DNA of 64,000 nt from Hymenobacter lapidarius (GTDB lineage Bacteria; Bacteroidota; Bacteroidia; Cytophagales; Hymenobacteraceae). The stretch spans positions 166,114-230,113 of the forward strand of contig NZ_MDZB01000074.1 of assembly GCF_001816145.1 (NCBI RefSeq), given 5' to 3'. The notes under the pieces were generated by a model. It was not told the DNA's origin. It worked only from the letters and a program-made list of their open reading frames with translations, and made no database searches. The translations under genes were made by a program, and so were the position numbers. Shown here in pieces: positions 19,720-28,117 of this stretch. How positions within the stretch are numbered: position 1 is the first letter of the stretch; each line of letters begins with the position of its first letter.

Positions 19720-20758
19720 CGCGGGGCGAGCCGGCGCCTGCGCCGATGTTGCCATTGTGATTCTGAACTGGAACGGGGCTCATTTTCTGCGCCGCTTCCT
19801 GCCCGGCGTGCTCACCCACGCCGATGGCGCCCGCGTAATCGTGGCCGATAACGCTTCCACCGACGATTCGGTGGAGCTGCTGGCGCGGGAGTTTCCCTCG
19901 GTTGAGTTGTTGCTGCTTGACCGCAATTTTGGCTTTTGCGAAGGCTACAATCAAGCCCTGGCCCAGATCGATAGCGCGTTCTATGTCCTGCTCAATTCCG
20001 ATGTGGAAGTGACCCTGGGCTGGCTGCGTCCGCTACGGAGCCTGCTGGAAGCCAGCCCGCGCATCGCGGCGGTGCAGCCCAAAATCCTGGCCCACGCCGA
20101 CCCTACGTATTTTGAGTACGCCGGCGCTGGCGGCGGCTACCTCGACCGCCTCGCGTACCCCTTTTGCCGCGGCCGCTTTTTCGATACACTGGAAAAAGAC
20201 CAGGGCCAGTACGACGACTCCCGGCCCGTGGCGTGGGCTAGCGGCGCGTGCTTCATGGTCCGCAAAACGGCGTGGCGCGCCCTGGGCGGACTGGAACCCG
20301 CCTTTTTTGCCCACATGGAGGAAATCGACTTTTGCTGGCGCCTATGGAATGCCGGCCACGAAGTGTGGTACCACGGCATCAGCGCGGTGCACCACGTAGG
20401 CGGCGGCACCCTCCCCAAAACCAACCCCCGAAAAACCTACCTCAACTTCCGCAACGGCCTGGCCATGTTGTACAAGAATGCGGCCCCGAGCGAGTTATTA
20501 GCCAGCATGTTCCAGCGGCTGGTGTTGGACGGCGTGGCAGGCATCCGTTTTCTACTTGGTGGGCAATTTGCTGATTTTTGGGCCGTGTTGCGGGCGCATT
20601 TCAGTTTTTACGGCAAGTTTGGCTATTGGCAGCAGCAGCGCCGCGCCGCCCGCCCACGGCTGACGGTGGCAGCGCGGCCAGGCGTTTACGACGGCAGCCT
20701 GGTCTGGGCTTATTTTGCAAAAGGCAGGCGGAAATTCAGCGAGCTGGGGCTCAGGTAA
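19709..20758 (+). CDS. Glycosyltransferase family 2
   Basis: 349 residues if it starts at the TTG at 19709 inside the ybaB end; no in-frame ATG precedes the catalytic domain, and GTG 19757 is too far in. GT-A fold: VAIVILNWNGAHFLRRFLP, DNASTDDSVELL, FGFCEGYNQAL, the DxD-type LLNSDVEVTLGW, then WASGACFMVRKTAWRALGGL and the acidic MEEIDFCWRLW. Resembles the rhamnosyltransferase-type GT2 enzymes that extend cell-surface polysaccharides. A C-terminal region with FRNGLAMLYKNA and a hydrophobic segment suggests membrane association. It lies outside the main glycan locus. Confidence 0.88.
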   Translation: MESSAGRAGACADVAIVILNWNGAHFLRRFLPGVLTHADGARVIVADNASTDDSVELLAREFPSVELLLLDRNFGFCEGYNQALAQIDSAFYVLLNSDVEVTLGWLRPLRSLLEASPRIAAVQPKILAHADPTYFEYAGAGGGYLDRLAYPFCRGRFFDTLEKDQGQYDDSRPVAWASGACFMVRKTAWRALGGLEPAFFAHMEEIDFCWRLWNAGHEVWYHGISAVHHVGGGTLPKTNPRKTYLNFRNGLAMLYKNAAPSELLASMFQRLVLDGVAGIRFLLGGQFADFWAVLRAHFSFYGKFGYWQQQRRAARPRLTVAARPGVYDGSLVWAYFAKGRRKFSELGLR

Positions 20759-20820
20759 GGAATAGTGATGGGCCTGTGAACGAGGTAGAGACGAAACCTG
20801 AGAATTGCTCCAAACGAATT

Positions 20821-20870
20821 TCCCATAAGAAAGCCCCGGCTCACTCCTGAGTCGGGGCTTTCTTATGGGA
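20821..20870. terminator. Bidirectional hairpin terminator
   Basis: Perfect 18-bp inverted repeat (TCCCATAAGAAAGCCCCG and its complement) around a 14-base loop, between two convergent genes. Confidence 0.75.
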
Positions 20871-20917
20871 ACAGGCGCTACTGATGTGCAACGTCGGGAC
20901 GCAGTTGCGAAAATCGT

Positions 20918-21136
20918 TTACAAGTCCCACACCGTGCTGCGCTGCTGGCGCATGGCGCGGCGTACGTTCATCCAAAAAGCTCCCGCGAAATAGAGCACAA
21001 CGGGGGAGCCAAAAGTGAAGAAGGAAGCATAGACAAAGGAGAGCCGGACGCTCCGGGTGCTAAACCCCCACTTCTGAGCGAGGGTGGAGCACAAGCCAAA
21101 AGACTGCGTTTCGAGGTAGTCGGTGAAGCGTTTCAT
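20918..21136 (-). CDS. PspC-domain membrane protein
   Basis: 72 residues, a single PspC domain. Family features: FGLCSTLAQKWGFSTRSVRLSFVYASFF (equivalent of GVCGGLAEYFGIDPTLVRL), followed by one hydrophobic segment (about residues 36-58) and a basic tail. PspC proteins are small inner-membrane proteins tied to envelope-stress responses in enterobacteria; the function of the lone Bacteroidota versions is not established. Well-spaced promoter upstream; converges on the GT2 gene. Confidence 0.8.
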   Translation of the reverse strand: MKRFTDYLETQSFGLCSTLAQKWGFSTRSVRLSFVYASFFTFGSPVVLYFAGAFWMNVRRAMRQQRSTVWDL

Positions 21137-21172
21137 GGGCGGTAGCGGCTAACGGAAAACGAATAGTCTGTG

Positions 21173-21203
21173 CTAAGATAAGGCCTGAACCAAGGCAAGG
21201 CAA
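21173..21203 (-). promoter_or_regulatory. Promoter for the PspC-like gene
   Basis: Minus strand TTG (21201-21203), 20-base spacer, TATCTTAG (21173-21180; one mismatch to TAnnTTTG). Confidence 0.4.
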
Positions 21204-21298
21204 GTGTCCTATCGTAATTTCGCCAGCTGGGGTCCGACTATTTTGGGGACTTTTACGTTGGTAGGGGTGGTTTTCGTTCTTCTGAGTTGCGCTTTTTG

Positions 21299-23107
21299 AT
21301 GATAAATTTTTCGCGGCCCTTCGCCCATAGTCTCTTATTTACCACCTTGTTGCTTTCGGCGTGCGCCCTGCCGCGGGTGCTGAAGCAGGCCGAAACCGGC
21401 CGCACGGTAACGGCCCGCCCCACGCCGCTCATGGCCTCGGGCGAGTCGGTGCCGTTTGAGGTGATAGCCAAGGTACCGGCCCAGCACCTGCACAAAGGCA
21501 TAGCATATGAGCTGCTGCTACGCTACCGCTACGAGCACGGCTTGCGCGAGGACACGCTGGGCCGCATCACGTTCACCTCGGGCAACTACGTGTACGACGA
21601 CGAGAAGAAAGGCCAGCTCGTTGCCATCCAAAAATTCATTATTCCCAACACGCCCGGCCGCAACCCCGGCGAGCTGCTGGCCCACGCCCAAGTGCGGGAA
21701 TTGAAAAAGAACGGCCGCGTGCTGCGGGCCACGGACGATGTACGCGTAGCCCGCGGCATTGCCGACCCCGCCCGCCTCGTGACCCGCGAAGACACCGTGC
21801 TCACCTTCCTGCCCGAGCGGGCCAACAACACCATGAGCGGCACCCGCGTGCTGCCCTTCTTCTTCGATGAAAACCAGTGGTTTATCCGCGGTTACCTGGG
21901 CACCAACGTGCAGGCGCTGGAAGACCTGATTGACGCCAACCAGGAAACCAAGCAGGTCCTCATCATCGCCGGCCACTCGCCCGATTCCCTGGACGCGCAC
22001 AACCGCCTGCTGGCCAGCAAGCGCGTGCGCATGCTGCTGTACTACTACAAGCAGCGCGTCAAAAATTTCTCTTATCTCAATCGGGTTGAGGAGATTAAGT
22101 TCGATACATTGGCTCACACGCGCAAGTGGGACACGTTCCTGGGCAAGGTGATGACCTCGGCGCTCAAACCCGAACAGATGGACTCCGTCGTGACCATCAT
22201 CAACGACACCAAGGGCACGTTTGAGCAGAAAGAAAAGGCCTTGCACCGCCTCACCTTTTTCGATTATCTGGAGCAGTACATCTACCCGGTGCTGCGTTTT
22301 GGCACCGTGGCCGTCACGTACTCCGCGCCCAAGCGCTTCGATTCGGAAGTGTACCTGCTGTCGAAAAAAATTATGGATAAGCAGGTGGAAGCCGATGCCC
22401 TGACGCCGGAGGAGCTGCGCTATTCCGCTACGCTCACGCCGCTGCTGGCCGAAAAGCAGCGTATTTACGAAACGGCAGCGGCCAACACCAATAGCTGGGA
22501 AGCCTTCCACAACCTGGGCGTGGTCCTCCTGCAACGCGCCGAAAAGGAGCCCACCGACAAAATTCGCAAGGCCTATTACCGCCGTGCCGGCGTCAATTTC
22601 ACGCTGGCGGCCCACCGCAACCCCACGGCGGAATTCTTCTACCACGCCGCCACGGCCTACCACCGGGCCGGCGACCGCCTCGAAGCCCTGCAGAACTACG
22701 ATTACGCCATCAAACTCGGCGGTGAGCGCCCTTTGCTGCGTAAGATTTTCTCGGACCGCGCAGCGCTCGAAATCGAAGTCGGACAACCCGACGAAGCCCT
22801 GCGCAGCCTGGAATATGCCGGCCCCTCCTACCAGAACGCCCTCAACCGCGGCCTGATTCTGGTGGGCCGGGAGGGCTACGAATCGGCCCTGGAGCAATAC
22901 CGCTACGCCCAGCAGCTACGGCCCACCGCCGCCGCGCCCGTCTACGGCATGGCCGTGGTAGCGGCCCGCCAAAAAGACGAGGCTGCCCTGGGCCAATTGC
23001 TGAAACAGGCCGTGGCGCTCGACCGCACCTACGCCCAGCGCGCCGTGGAAGACCTGGAGTTTCAGGATTATGCGCAGGGCACCGTATTCCGCGACGCGCT
23101 GCGGTAG
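21299..23107 (+). CDS. OmpA-like / TPR lipoprotein
   Basis: 602 residues from the ATG at 21299 (a TTG four codons upstream is less likely). Lipoprotein signal MINFSRPFAHSLLFTTLLLSAC with the lipobox LSAC. A beta-rich N-terminal part (about 40-200) is followed by an OmpA-C-like segment (about residues 205-255: ALEDLIDANQETKQVLIIAG, RLLASKRVRMLLYYYKQR), which normally binds peptidoglycan, and C-terminal TPR units (AFHNLGVVLLQRAE, FYHAATAYHRAGDRLEALQN, ALEQYRYAQQLRP). Probably an envelope lipoprotein acting as scaffold. No firmly matched family; function unknown. Stands alone. Confidence 0.8.
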   Translation: MINFSRPFAHSLLFTTLLLSACALPRVLKQAETGRTVTARPTPLMASGESVPFEVIAKVPAQHLHKGIAYELLLRYRYEHGLREDTLGRITFTSGNYVYDDEKKGQLVAIQKFIIPNTPGRNPGELLAHAQVRELKKNGRVLRATDDVRVARGIADPARLVTREDTVLTFLPERANNTMSGTRVLPFFFDENQWFIRGYLGTNVQALEDLIDANQETKQVLIIAGHSPDSLDAHNRLLASKRVRMLLYYYKQRVKNFSYLNRVEEIKFDTLAHTRKWDTFLGKVMTSALKPEQMDSVVTIINDTKGTFEQKEKALHRLTFFDYLEQYIYPVLRFGTVAVTYSAPKRFDSEVYLLSKKIMDKQVEADALTPEELRYSATLTPLLAEKQRIYETAAANTNSWEAFHNLGVVLLQRAEKEPTDKIRKAYYRRAGVNFTLAAHRNPTAEFFYHAATAYHRAGDRLEALQNYDYAIKLGGERPLLRKIFSDRAALEIEVGQPDEALRSLEYAGPSYQNALNRGLILVGREGYESALEQYRYAQQLRPTAAAPVYGMAVVAARQKDEAALGQLLKQAVALDRTYAQRAVEDLEFQDYAQGTVFRDALR

Positions 23108-23116
23108 GGTTATCAG

Positions 23117-23189
23117 GGTAGGAGGAAGTAGGAAATAGTAGGAACGTAACCCCCCCCACTCCCGTCCCCTCCTACCTCCCAACCCTGGA
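23117..23189. repeat. Short tandem GTAGGA(A/G) units facing an inverted arm, upstream of pdhB
   Basis: GGGTAGGAGGAAGTAGGAAATAG-type units (GTAGGAG, GTAGGAA, GTAGGAA) followed after a C-rich spacer by CCTCCTACCTCCCAACCCT, a partial inverted copy. Lies between the preceding gene and the pdhB promoter. Confidence 0.55.
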
Positions 23190-23190
23190 C

Positions 23191-23221
23191 TTGCCCAACG
23201 CCCGCGCTTGTCGTAGCTTTG
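23191..23221 (+). promoter_or_regulatory. Promoter for pdhB
   Basis: TTG (23191-23193), 20-base spacer, TAGCTTTG (23214-23221): complete Bacteroidota promoter; the ATG is 38 bases downstream. Confidence 0.65.
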
Positions 23222-23259
23222 CCCAACGGCTCAAAACCGCTGTTTACCTAAAGAATACC

Positions 23260-24243
23260 ATGCGTCAAATTCAATTTCGTGAGGCCTTGCGCGAGGCCCT
23301 GTCCGAGGAAATGCGCCGCGACCCGCGCGTGTTCCTGATGGGCGAAGAGGTGGCCGAATACAACGGCGCCTACAAAGTGAGCCAAGGAATGCTCGACGAG
23401 TTCGGGCCGGAGCGCGTGATAGACACGCCGATTGCCGAGCTGGGTTTTGCGGGCATTGGCGTGGGCGCCGCGGCCAACGGCCTGATTCCGGTCATCGAAT
23501 TCATGACCTTCAACTTCTCGTTGGTTGCCATCGACCAGGTCATCAACTCGGCAGCCAAGATATATTCGATGTCTGGCGGCCAGTACTCCTGCCCCATCGT
23601 GTTCCGCGGCCCTACCGGCAACGCGGGCATGCTCAGCAGCCAGCACTCGCAGAACTTCGAAAGCTGGTACGCCAACTGTCCCGGTTTGAAAGTGGTAGTG
23701 CCCAGCAACCCCTACGACGCCAAAGGCCTGCTCAAAGCCGCCATCCGCGACCCCGACCCGGTGATTTTTATGGAGTCGGAACTGATGTACGGCGACAAAG
23801 GCGAAGTGCCCGAAGAAGAATACCTTCTTGAAATCGGCAAGGCCAACGTGGTGCGCGAAGGCAAGCACGTGACCCTGGTGAGCTTCGGCAAGATGATGAA
23901 AATAGCGTACGCCGCCGCCGACGAGCTGGCCAAGGAAGGCATCGAAGCCGAAGTAATCGACCTGCGCTCGGTGCGGCCGATTGACTACGACACGATGATT
24001 GCCTCTGTGAAGAAAACCAACCGCATGGTGGTTATCGAGGAAGCCTGGCCCCTGGCCAGCATCTCGGGCGAGCTGGCCTACATCGTGCAGCGCCGCGCCT
24101 TCGATTTCCTCGATGCGCCCGTTATCCGCATCAACTGCGCCGACGTGCCCCTGCCCTACGCGCCCACGCTTATCGAAGCCTCGCTGCCCAACGTGGCCCG
24201 CGTGGTGAAAGCGGTGAAGGAAGTGACCTACGCTAAGATGTAA
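23260..24243 (+). CDS. pdhB: Pyruvate dehydrogenase E1 component, beta subunit
   Basis: 327 residues from the ATG at 23260, which lies just downstream of a well-formed promoter. Longer frames upstream cross that promoter and are rejected. Transketolase pyrimidine-binding domain: REALSEEMRRDPRVFLMGEEV, then DTPIAELGFAGIGVGAAANG and FMTFNFSLVAIDQVINSAAK. C-terminal transketolase domain: VIDLRSVRPIDYDTMIASVKKTNR. With a separate alpha subunit (not in the window) it forms the thiamine-diphosphate E1 of the complex converting pyruvate to acetyl-CoA. Motifs fit PDH better than branched-chain E1, but substrate assignment is by similarity. Single-gene transcript with its own terminator. Confidence 0.93.
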   Translation: MRQIQFREALREALSEEMRRDPRVFLMGEEVAEYNGAYKVSQGMLDEFGPERVIDTPIAELGFAGIGVGAAANGLIPVIEFMTFNFSLVAIDQVINSAAKIYSMSGGQYSCPIVFRGPTGNAGMLSSQHSQNFESWYANCPGLKVVVPSNPYDAKGLLKAAIRDPDPVIFMESELMYGDKGEVPEEEYLLEIGKANVVREGKHVTLVSFGKMMKIAYAAADELAKEGIEAEVIDLRSVRPIDYDTMIASVKKTNRMVVIEEAWPLASISGELAYIVQRRAFDFLDAPVIRINCADVPLPYAPTLIEASLPNVARVVKAVKEVTYAKM

Positions 24244-24261
24244 GTCCGGAAGTTTATAGAG

Positions 24262-24297
24262 GAAAGCCCCATTGGTTTGCACCAGTGGGGCTTTTTT
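24262..24297 (+). terminator. Terminator of pdhB
   Basis: AAAGCCCCA...TGGGGCTTT hairpin followed by TTTTTT, 18 bases past the stop; it also lies 20 bases past the end of the convergent gene. Confidence 0.85.
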
Positions 24298-24317
24298 ACG
24301 CAGTACAGGTTGCGGCG

Positions 24318-25730
24318 TTACTCCTGCGGCGCTTCCCTGGACGGGCGCAGGTGCCGGGCGGTATCTTCCGATAGCTGCCAGCAGCCCCACAGCCAGCCCG
24401 TGGCCAGCACGAGGAACGCCACTCGCCTGGCCGGGCCGCCCAGCTTGCGCCACCAGGTGCGCGGATGCCAGCAGGTGGCAATGGCGGCTAGCAGGAGCAT
24501 GTGCAGCGGCAGCAAAAAACGGCACTCGATGAGCGTGGGCAGCACCAGCAGGCACGGCAGCAGCAGGGCCAGCAGCACCGGCGCCACCGGCGCGCGCCAC
24601 ACGCCCCGGGCCTGCTGCGACTGGCGGCTGCGCCACCAGGCAGCCAGCGCCAGCCAGGTTCCCAGCCCCAGCAGGGCATAATTCAACAGCCGCAACGTCT
24701 CCTGGCCGGGGGGGTGCAGGTGCCTGGGGTAGGGCGTTGGAAAGCGGATATCCAAGCCATTGAACAAGTGCCGAAGGTAGCGCATGCCGGTAGCCACGGG
24801 GTGCAGGGCGGCAAACTTCAGGTAAGCCCCGTAACTGGCAAAGCGGCCGGCCGGCTGCCGGGCCAGCACCAGCTGGCCGGCAGGGTCGGCGTACACCAGC
24901 GACCGCGGGATTTCTGGAATCAGGCTGGTTTCGTAGCGCTGAAACGCCGTGCCCCAAGTAAGCTGTTTGAGGTAGAGAGGTCGCGTCTGGGGTGCCCCGG
25001 CCATCACCAGCGGGGTGTTGCGCTGGAAATGGTGCCTGTTGATGCGCCACTGCGGCAGGAGCAACAAGGCGGCGCCCACCACCAGCAAACCGGCACGCGC
25101 AATGCCCCGCCGGCCGGGCGGTGCGTTGCGAAAAAACAGCCATAGGCACCCCGGCAGGCTGGCAATGTAGATGGGCCGGATGTTGATAGCCGCCGCCAAA
25201 AATACCCCCGCCGCTACGGCCCACATCCATTGGGAGCGCCGCAACGCCACCAGTGCCAAAACCAGCAGCGTGAGGGCCGGCATGTCGCTCAGCGTGAAGT
25301 TGAAATAGTCGCGCCAGAAAACAAACATCAGGCCCAGCAGCGCCAGCCAGCGGCCTGCTGCCAATGCCCGGCCCGTGACCTGCGCCACCAGCGCCGGAAT
25401 AGCAATGCCCATGAGCAGTGCGGCCCACGCAGCCCCCAGCACCTGCGCCCCGGCCAGCATGGACCACCCGGTGAAATGGCAAAGTACCCGGGCCGGCAGA
25501 ATGAGCAGCGGCCCCAGGTACCCACGCACCGGGTCATCGTATCCTAACAGTGAGAACCCGCCCTGCTGGGTAAACTTGAGCGAAAGCTCCCAGTACTCGG
25601 CCGCATCGAAGCCAAAATCTCCGACTGCGTAGCCGCTCAGGGGCAGGTACAGCGCATACAGGGCCACAACGGCCACTACCCGCCAGCCCGCAGGCCACGG
25701 CGCACGTAATGCGGTAGATAATTGGGACAT
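24318..25730 (-). CDS. Polytopic membrane protein, GT-C glycosyltransferase-like (GT39/ArnT type)
   Basis: 470 residues from the ATG at 25728-25730, which sits just behind a -7 element; a longer frame upstream is not needed. About ten hydrophobic segments. The first periplasmic loop contains GDFGFDAAEYWELSLKF, with acidic residues placed as in the catalytic loop of GT-C enzymes, followed by YDDPVRGYLGPLL. This layout is typical of dolichyl-phosphate-mannose/ArnT-like transferases that move sugars from polyprenyl carriers onto glycans or lipids. No family-specific motif was firmly matched, so donor and acceptor are unknown. Converges on pdhB. Confidence 0.65.
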   Translation of the reverse strand: MSQLSTALRAPWPAGWRVVAVVALYALYLPLSGYAVGDFGFDAAEYWELSLKFTQQGGFSLLGYDDPVRGYLGPLLILPARVLCHFTGWSMLAGAQVLGAAWAALLMGIAIPALVAQVTGRALAAGRWLALLGLMFVFWRDYFNFTLSDMPALTLLVLALVALRRSQWMWAVAAGVFLAAAINIRPIYIASLPGCLWLFFRNAPPGRRGIARAGLLVVGAALLLLPQWRINRHHFQRNTPLVMAGAPQTRPLYLKQLTWGTAFQRYETSLIPEIPRSLVYADPAGQLVLARQPAGRFASYGAYLKFAALHPVATGMRYLRHLFNGLDIRFPTPYPRHLHPPGQETLRLLNYALLGLGTWLALAAWWRSRQSQQARGVWRAPVAPVLLALLLPCLLVLPTLIECRFLLPLHMLLLAAIATCWHPRTWWRKLGGPARRVAFLVLATGWLWGCWQLSEDTARHLRPSREAPQE

Positions 25731-25736
25731 ATCAGG

Positions 25737-25744
25737 CAAAACTA
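25737..25744 (-). promoter_or_regulatory. Promoter -7 element of the GT-C-like gene
   Basis: TAGTTTTG on the minus strand, full match to TAnnTTTG, only 6 bases before the ATG, implying a leaderless or nearly leaderless transcript. Confidence 0.4.
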
Positions 25745-25890
25745 GATGCGCCCGCCAACACTTGGTTCTTTTGCCGCTAATTAAGGCGTGGCACTGAAGT
25801 TGCAGCGGCGCGCGGCCGGGCGTCTCGCTTGCTGCGTGTACCTTTCGCCCATAGCTCATCGCAGGCATTTACTTCACCGCTCCCATCCCC

Positions 25891-26457
25891 ATGAATCATC
25901 GCCTTCATCTCAAATTTGAACAACTGGAACGGGCCACGGAGCGGCTGCTGTCCTCGGCGGAGGCCCTGGGGCCCGACCAAGCCAAGGCGCCGGCACCGGG
26001 GCACTGGTCGGCTACGCAGGTGGTGCACCACTTGCTGTTCATCGAAGGCAACATCATTCAGTACGTAGAGAAAAAGCTGCGCGCCGACGAGGCCCTGCCC
26101 AAGGTGGACCTCTTTACCCGGCTGCGGGCCCGGTTTGTGCGGCTGCTGCTCCGGCTACCGGGCATGAAGTTTAAGGCGCCGCGCGGGGTGGCCACCCTCA
26201 CCAACACCGGTGAGGTACCCTCCCTGCCCGAGCTGCGGCAAATCTGGGAGGCGTCACGCCGCCAGCTGGAGCGCCTGCTCAACGAGTACCCGGGCCGGCT
26301 GATGAACCGGGCTATTTTCCCGCACCCCCGCTCGGGCCGGATTACCATTGGGCAGGTAATGGACTTTCTGCTCGACCACCTGCTGCACCACCAGCAGCAG
26401 ATGGGGCGCATTACCAAAGTACTGCGCCCCACCGCGTCGGCAGCGCCGAAAAGCTAG
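25891..26457 (+). CDS. DinB-family protein
   Basis: 188 residues. Four-helix-bundle DinB-type protein: LERATERLLSSAEALG near the start, HWSATQVVHHLLFIEGNII (residues about 40-60, first His ligand), and the C-terminal ITIGQVMDFLLDHLLHHQQQM, whose histidines complete a metal site. Members use divalent metals in thiol-transfer chemistry or remain uncharacterised. Its stop and that of the convergent thioesterase are one base apart, with no terminator between. Confidence 0.85.
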   Translation: MNHRLHLKFEQLERATERLLSSAEALGPDQAKAPAPGHWSATQVVHHLLFIEGNIIQYVEKKLRADEALPKVDLFTRLRARFVRLLLRLPGMKFKAPRGVATLTNTGEVPSLPELRQIWEASRRQLERLLNEYPGRLMNRAIFPHPRSGRITIGQVMDFLLDHLLHHQQQMGRITKVLRPTASAAPKS

Positions 26458-26458
26458 G

Positions 26459-26887
26459 TTACTGGCTTTTACCCTCGTAGGCCGGCATGGCGCTGAACGC
26501 GGCGGCCAGCTCGGCGGGCGGTATGGTGAGTTTGCGGTGGTCCAGGTCCAGCCAGGCGCCGTCTACGGTCACGGTGGCAGCCACGCGGCCATCGGCCTTG
26601 TAGATGGTGTGTACAATAGTCCAGCGGGAGCCGTCGGCGGCGGCAGCGGCCAGCCGTCCGTCCACCTGTATTTCCTCGCCGATGCTGATTTCTTTGAGGT
26701 ACTTAGTTTCTTCCCGAAACAGAATCGGGCCCAGGCGCAGCTTGGCGAAGCGGGCTACCCCGTAGCCCCATTTGGCCAGGAGCACCACGCGCTGGTCGGC
26801 GGCGTAGTCGGCGTAAGCAGAGTGGCGCATGTGGCCGTTGGGGTCCATGTCGGCCCAGCGGGTGCGGTACGTGACGGTATCGGTCAT
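26459..26887 (-). CDS. Acyl-CoA thioesterase (4HBT hot-dog family)
   Basis: 142 residues from the ATG at 26885-26887 (MTDTVTYRTRWADMDPNGHM). The hot-dog fold active-site block RWADMDPNGHMRHSAYADYA carries the conserved Asp and the N-G-H-M turn of 4-hydroxybenzoyl-CoA-thioesterase-like enzymes, followed by EISIGEEIQVDGRL. Hydrolyses acyl-CoA; chain length or ring preference cannot be read. The methyltransferase gene ending at 26958 lies upstream on the same strand, so the two may be co-transcribed. Confidence 0.88.
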   Translation of the reverse strand: MTDTVTYRTRWADMDPNGHMRHSAYADYAADQRVVLLAKWGYGVARFAKLRLGPILFREETKYLKEISIGEEIQVDGRLAAAAADGSRWTIVHTIYKADGRVAATVTVDGAWLDLDHRKLTIPPAELAAAFSAMPAYEGKSQ

Positions 26888-26957
26888 TGCAACAAAGGAT
26901 TTTAGTAAAAGGCGGACTAACGGTTCGCGCAAAACGGTGCTCTCCCGGCCGGCTGGT

Positions 26958-27704
26958 TTAGCCTACTGGCGTCAGGCGCACGAGGTACTGCTCGTCGTCG
27001 TCCTCGCCCAGGAATTCGGCTATGTAGCCGGCGGTTTCGGCCGCGTCGTTGAGCAGCGCGGCATCCACGAAGAGCCAGGGGAAAGTAGCGCCGGTATGGC
27101 CGTTGAAGCTCATTGAGTACCGGACTTCGCCGTAGTACGGCCCGTTTAGGTTGATGCGCAAGGCACCTTCTTCGTCCTCGTAGAGGTAGCGAACATCGGA
27201 GGAAGTGGCCAGGATTTGGCCGCCGGGCGCGAGCAAGGTGCGAGCGTGGGCCAGGAATTTGTCCAGCCCTTCCAAGGTGCCGGCCAGACCGATGCCGTTC
27301 ATCAGCAGCAGAATGGTATCGTAGGGTAGCTCGTTGGCGGGCAGTGGGTCGAACAGGTCGTGGCGGGCCACGGTGCGCACGCCGCGCTCGGTCATCACCT
27401 GTGCGGCGCCGCCCGATACGTCCACGGCCTTCACTTCAAACCCGCGGCTTTGCAGCTCCAGCGAGTGGCAGCCGGCCCCGGCCCCAAGGTCGAGCACCCG
27501 GCCGCGGGTTTCGTCAAGGGCCAGCCGTTCCAGCTCGGGCATTTGCAGCAGGGTCCGGAAGAAATAAGCGGCGGGCAAGGTCTCGTCGAGCAACGACTCG
27601 TCGTCGGCCACGTCGCAGTGCACGGTGAGCTGGGCGTCGGAGTCGCCACGGTGGTAGGCCAGCAGGGCTTGGCCCAGCACGTCGGGAGCGGTGGTTGTGG
27701 TCAT
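26958..27704 (-). CDS. Class I SAM-dependent methyltransferase
   Basis: 248 residues from the ATG at 27702-27704 (MTTTTAPDVLGQAL). Rossmann methyltransferase: motif I VLDLGAGAGCHSLEL near residue 90, acidic residue in VKAVDVSGGAAQVM, motif II-like PYDTILLLMNGIGLAG, motif III LLAPGGQILA. The SAM-binding core is complete. Substrate unknown; the C-terminal half has an acidic stretch (EFLGEDDDEQYLVRL). Probably transcribed together with the thioesterase downstream. Confidence 0.85.
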   Translation of the reverse strand: MTTTTAPDVLGQALLAYHRGDSDAQLTVHCDVADDESLLDETLPAAYFFRTLLQMPELERLALDETRGRVLDLGAGAGCHSLELQSRGFEVKAVDVSGGAAQVMTERGVRTVARHDLFDPLPANELPYDTILLLMNGIGLAGTLEGLDKFLAHARTLLAPGGQILATSSDVRYLYEDEEGALRINLNGPYYGEVRYSMSFNGHTGATFPWLFVDAALLNDAAETAGYIAEFLGEDDDEQYLVRLTPVG

Positions 27705-27847
27705 GAAAAAAAGCAGAGCGGCTGGCCCAGACTGAAGTATCTGCGCCGTGGCCCCGGAAGTCAAATTAGGCTTGAGGCCCGAAAAGTACCCAAAACTTCG
27801 CGGTGGGGCCGTGCGTTTGCAGGGAAGTCCCCGTTCACATTCGCTCC

Positions 27848-28039
27848 ATGCTCCCCAACAAGCTACGTAAAGGCCAGCTGCCCACCAAAATCTGCGCTAC
27901 GTGCGGCCGCCCCTTCGAGTACCGCAAAAAGTGGCGCGCCAACTGGGAGGAGGTGAAATACTGCGGCGAAAAATGCCAGCGCAACCGCAACGCCGCCAGC
28001 GCGGCCTCAGGAGGCCCGGCATCCGCGCAACCTTTGTAG
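27848..28039 (+). CDS. DUF2256 small zinc-ribbon-like protein
   Basis: 63 residues. Contains the whole DUF2256 signature, ICATCGRPFEYRKKWRANWE then VKYCGEKCQRNR: two CxxC-like pairs (CATC, CGEKC) that probably bind zinc, and a strongly basic centre. Function unknown; the small size and base-rich surface suggest nucleic-acid contact (inference). Start chosen at the first ATG of the frame. Confidence 0.85.
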   Translation: MLPNKLRKGQLPTKICATCGRPFEYRKKWRANWEEVKYCGEKCQRNRNAASAASGGPASAQPL

Positions 28040-28117
28040 CATATTGGCCCGTTTCACGGTACTTTAGCCTGCCTTGCGGCGAATCTGCCTATATTTTTTA
28101 ACCGCTTTCACCCTTCC

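Noticed and set aside
23248..25482. 744-codon minus-strand open frame across pdhB and the GT-C-like gene
   Set aside because: It is antisense to pdhB and out of frame with the GT-C gene; the composition (His/Gly/Ala-rich, no motifs) is that of a shadow frame in GC-rich DNA.
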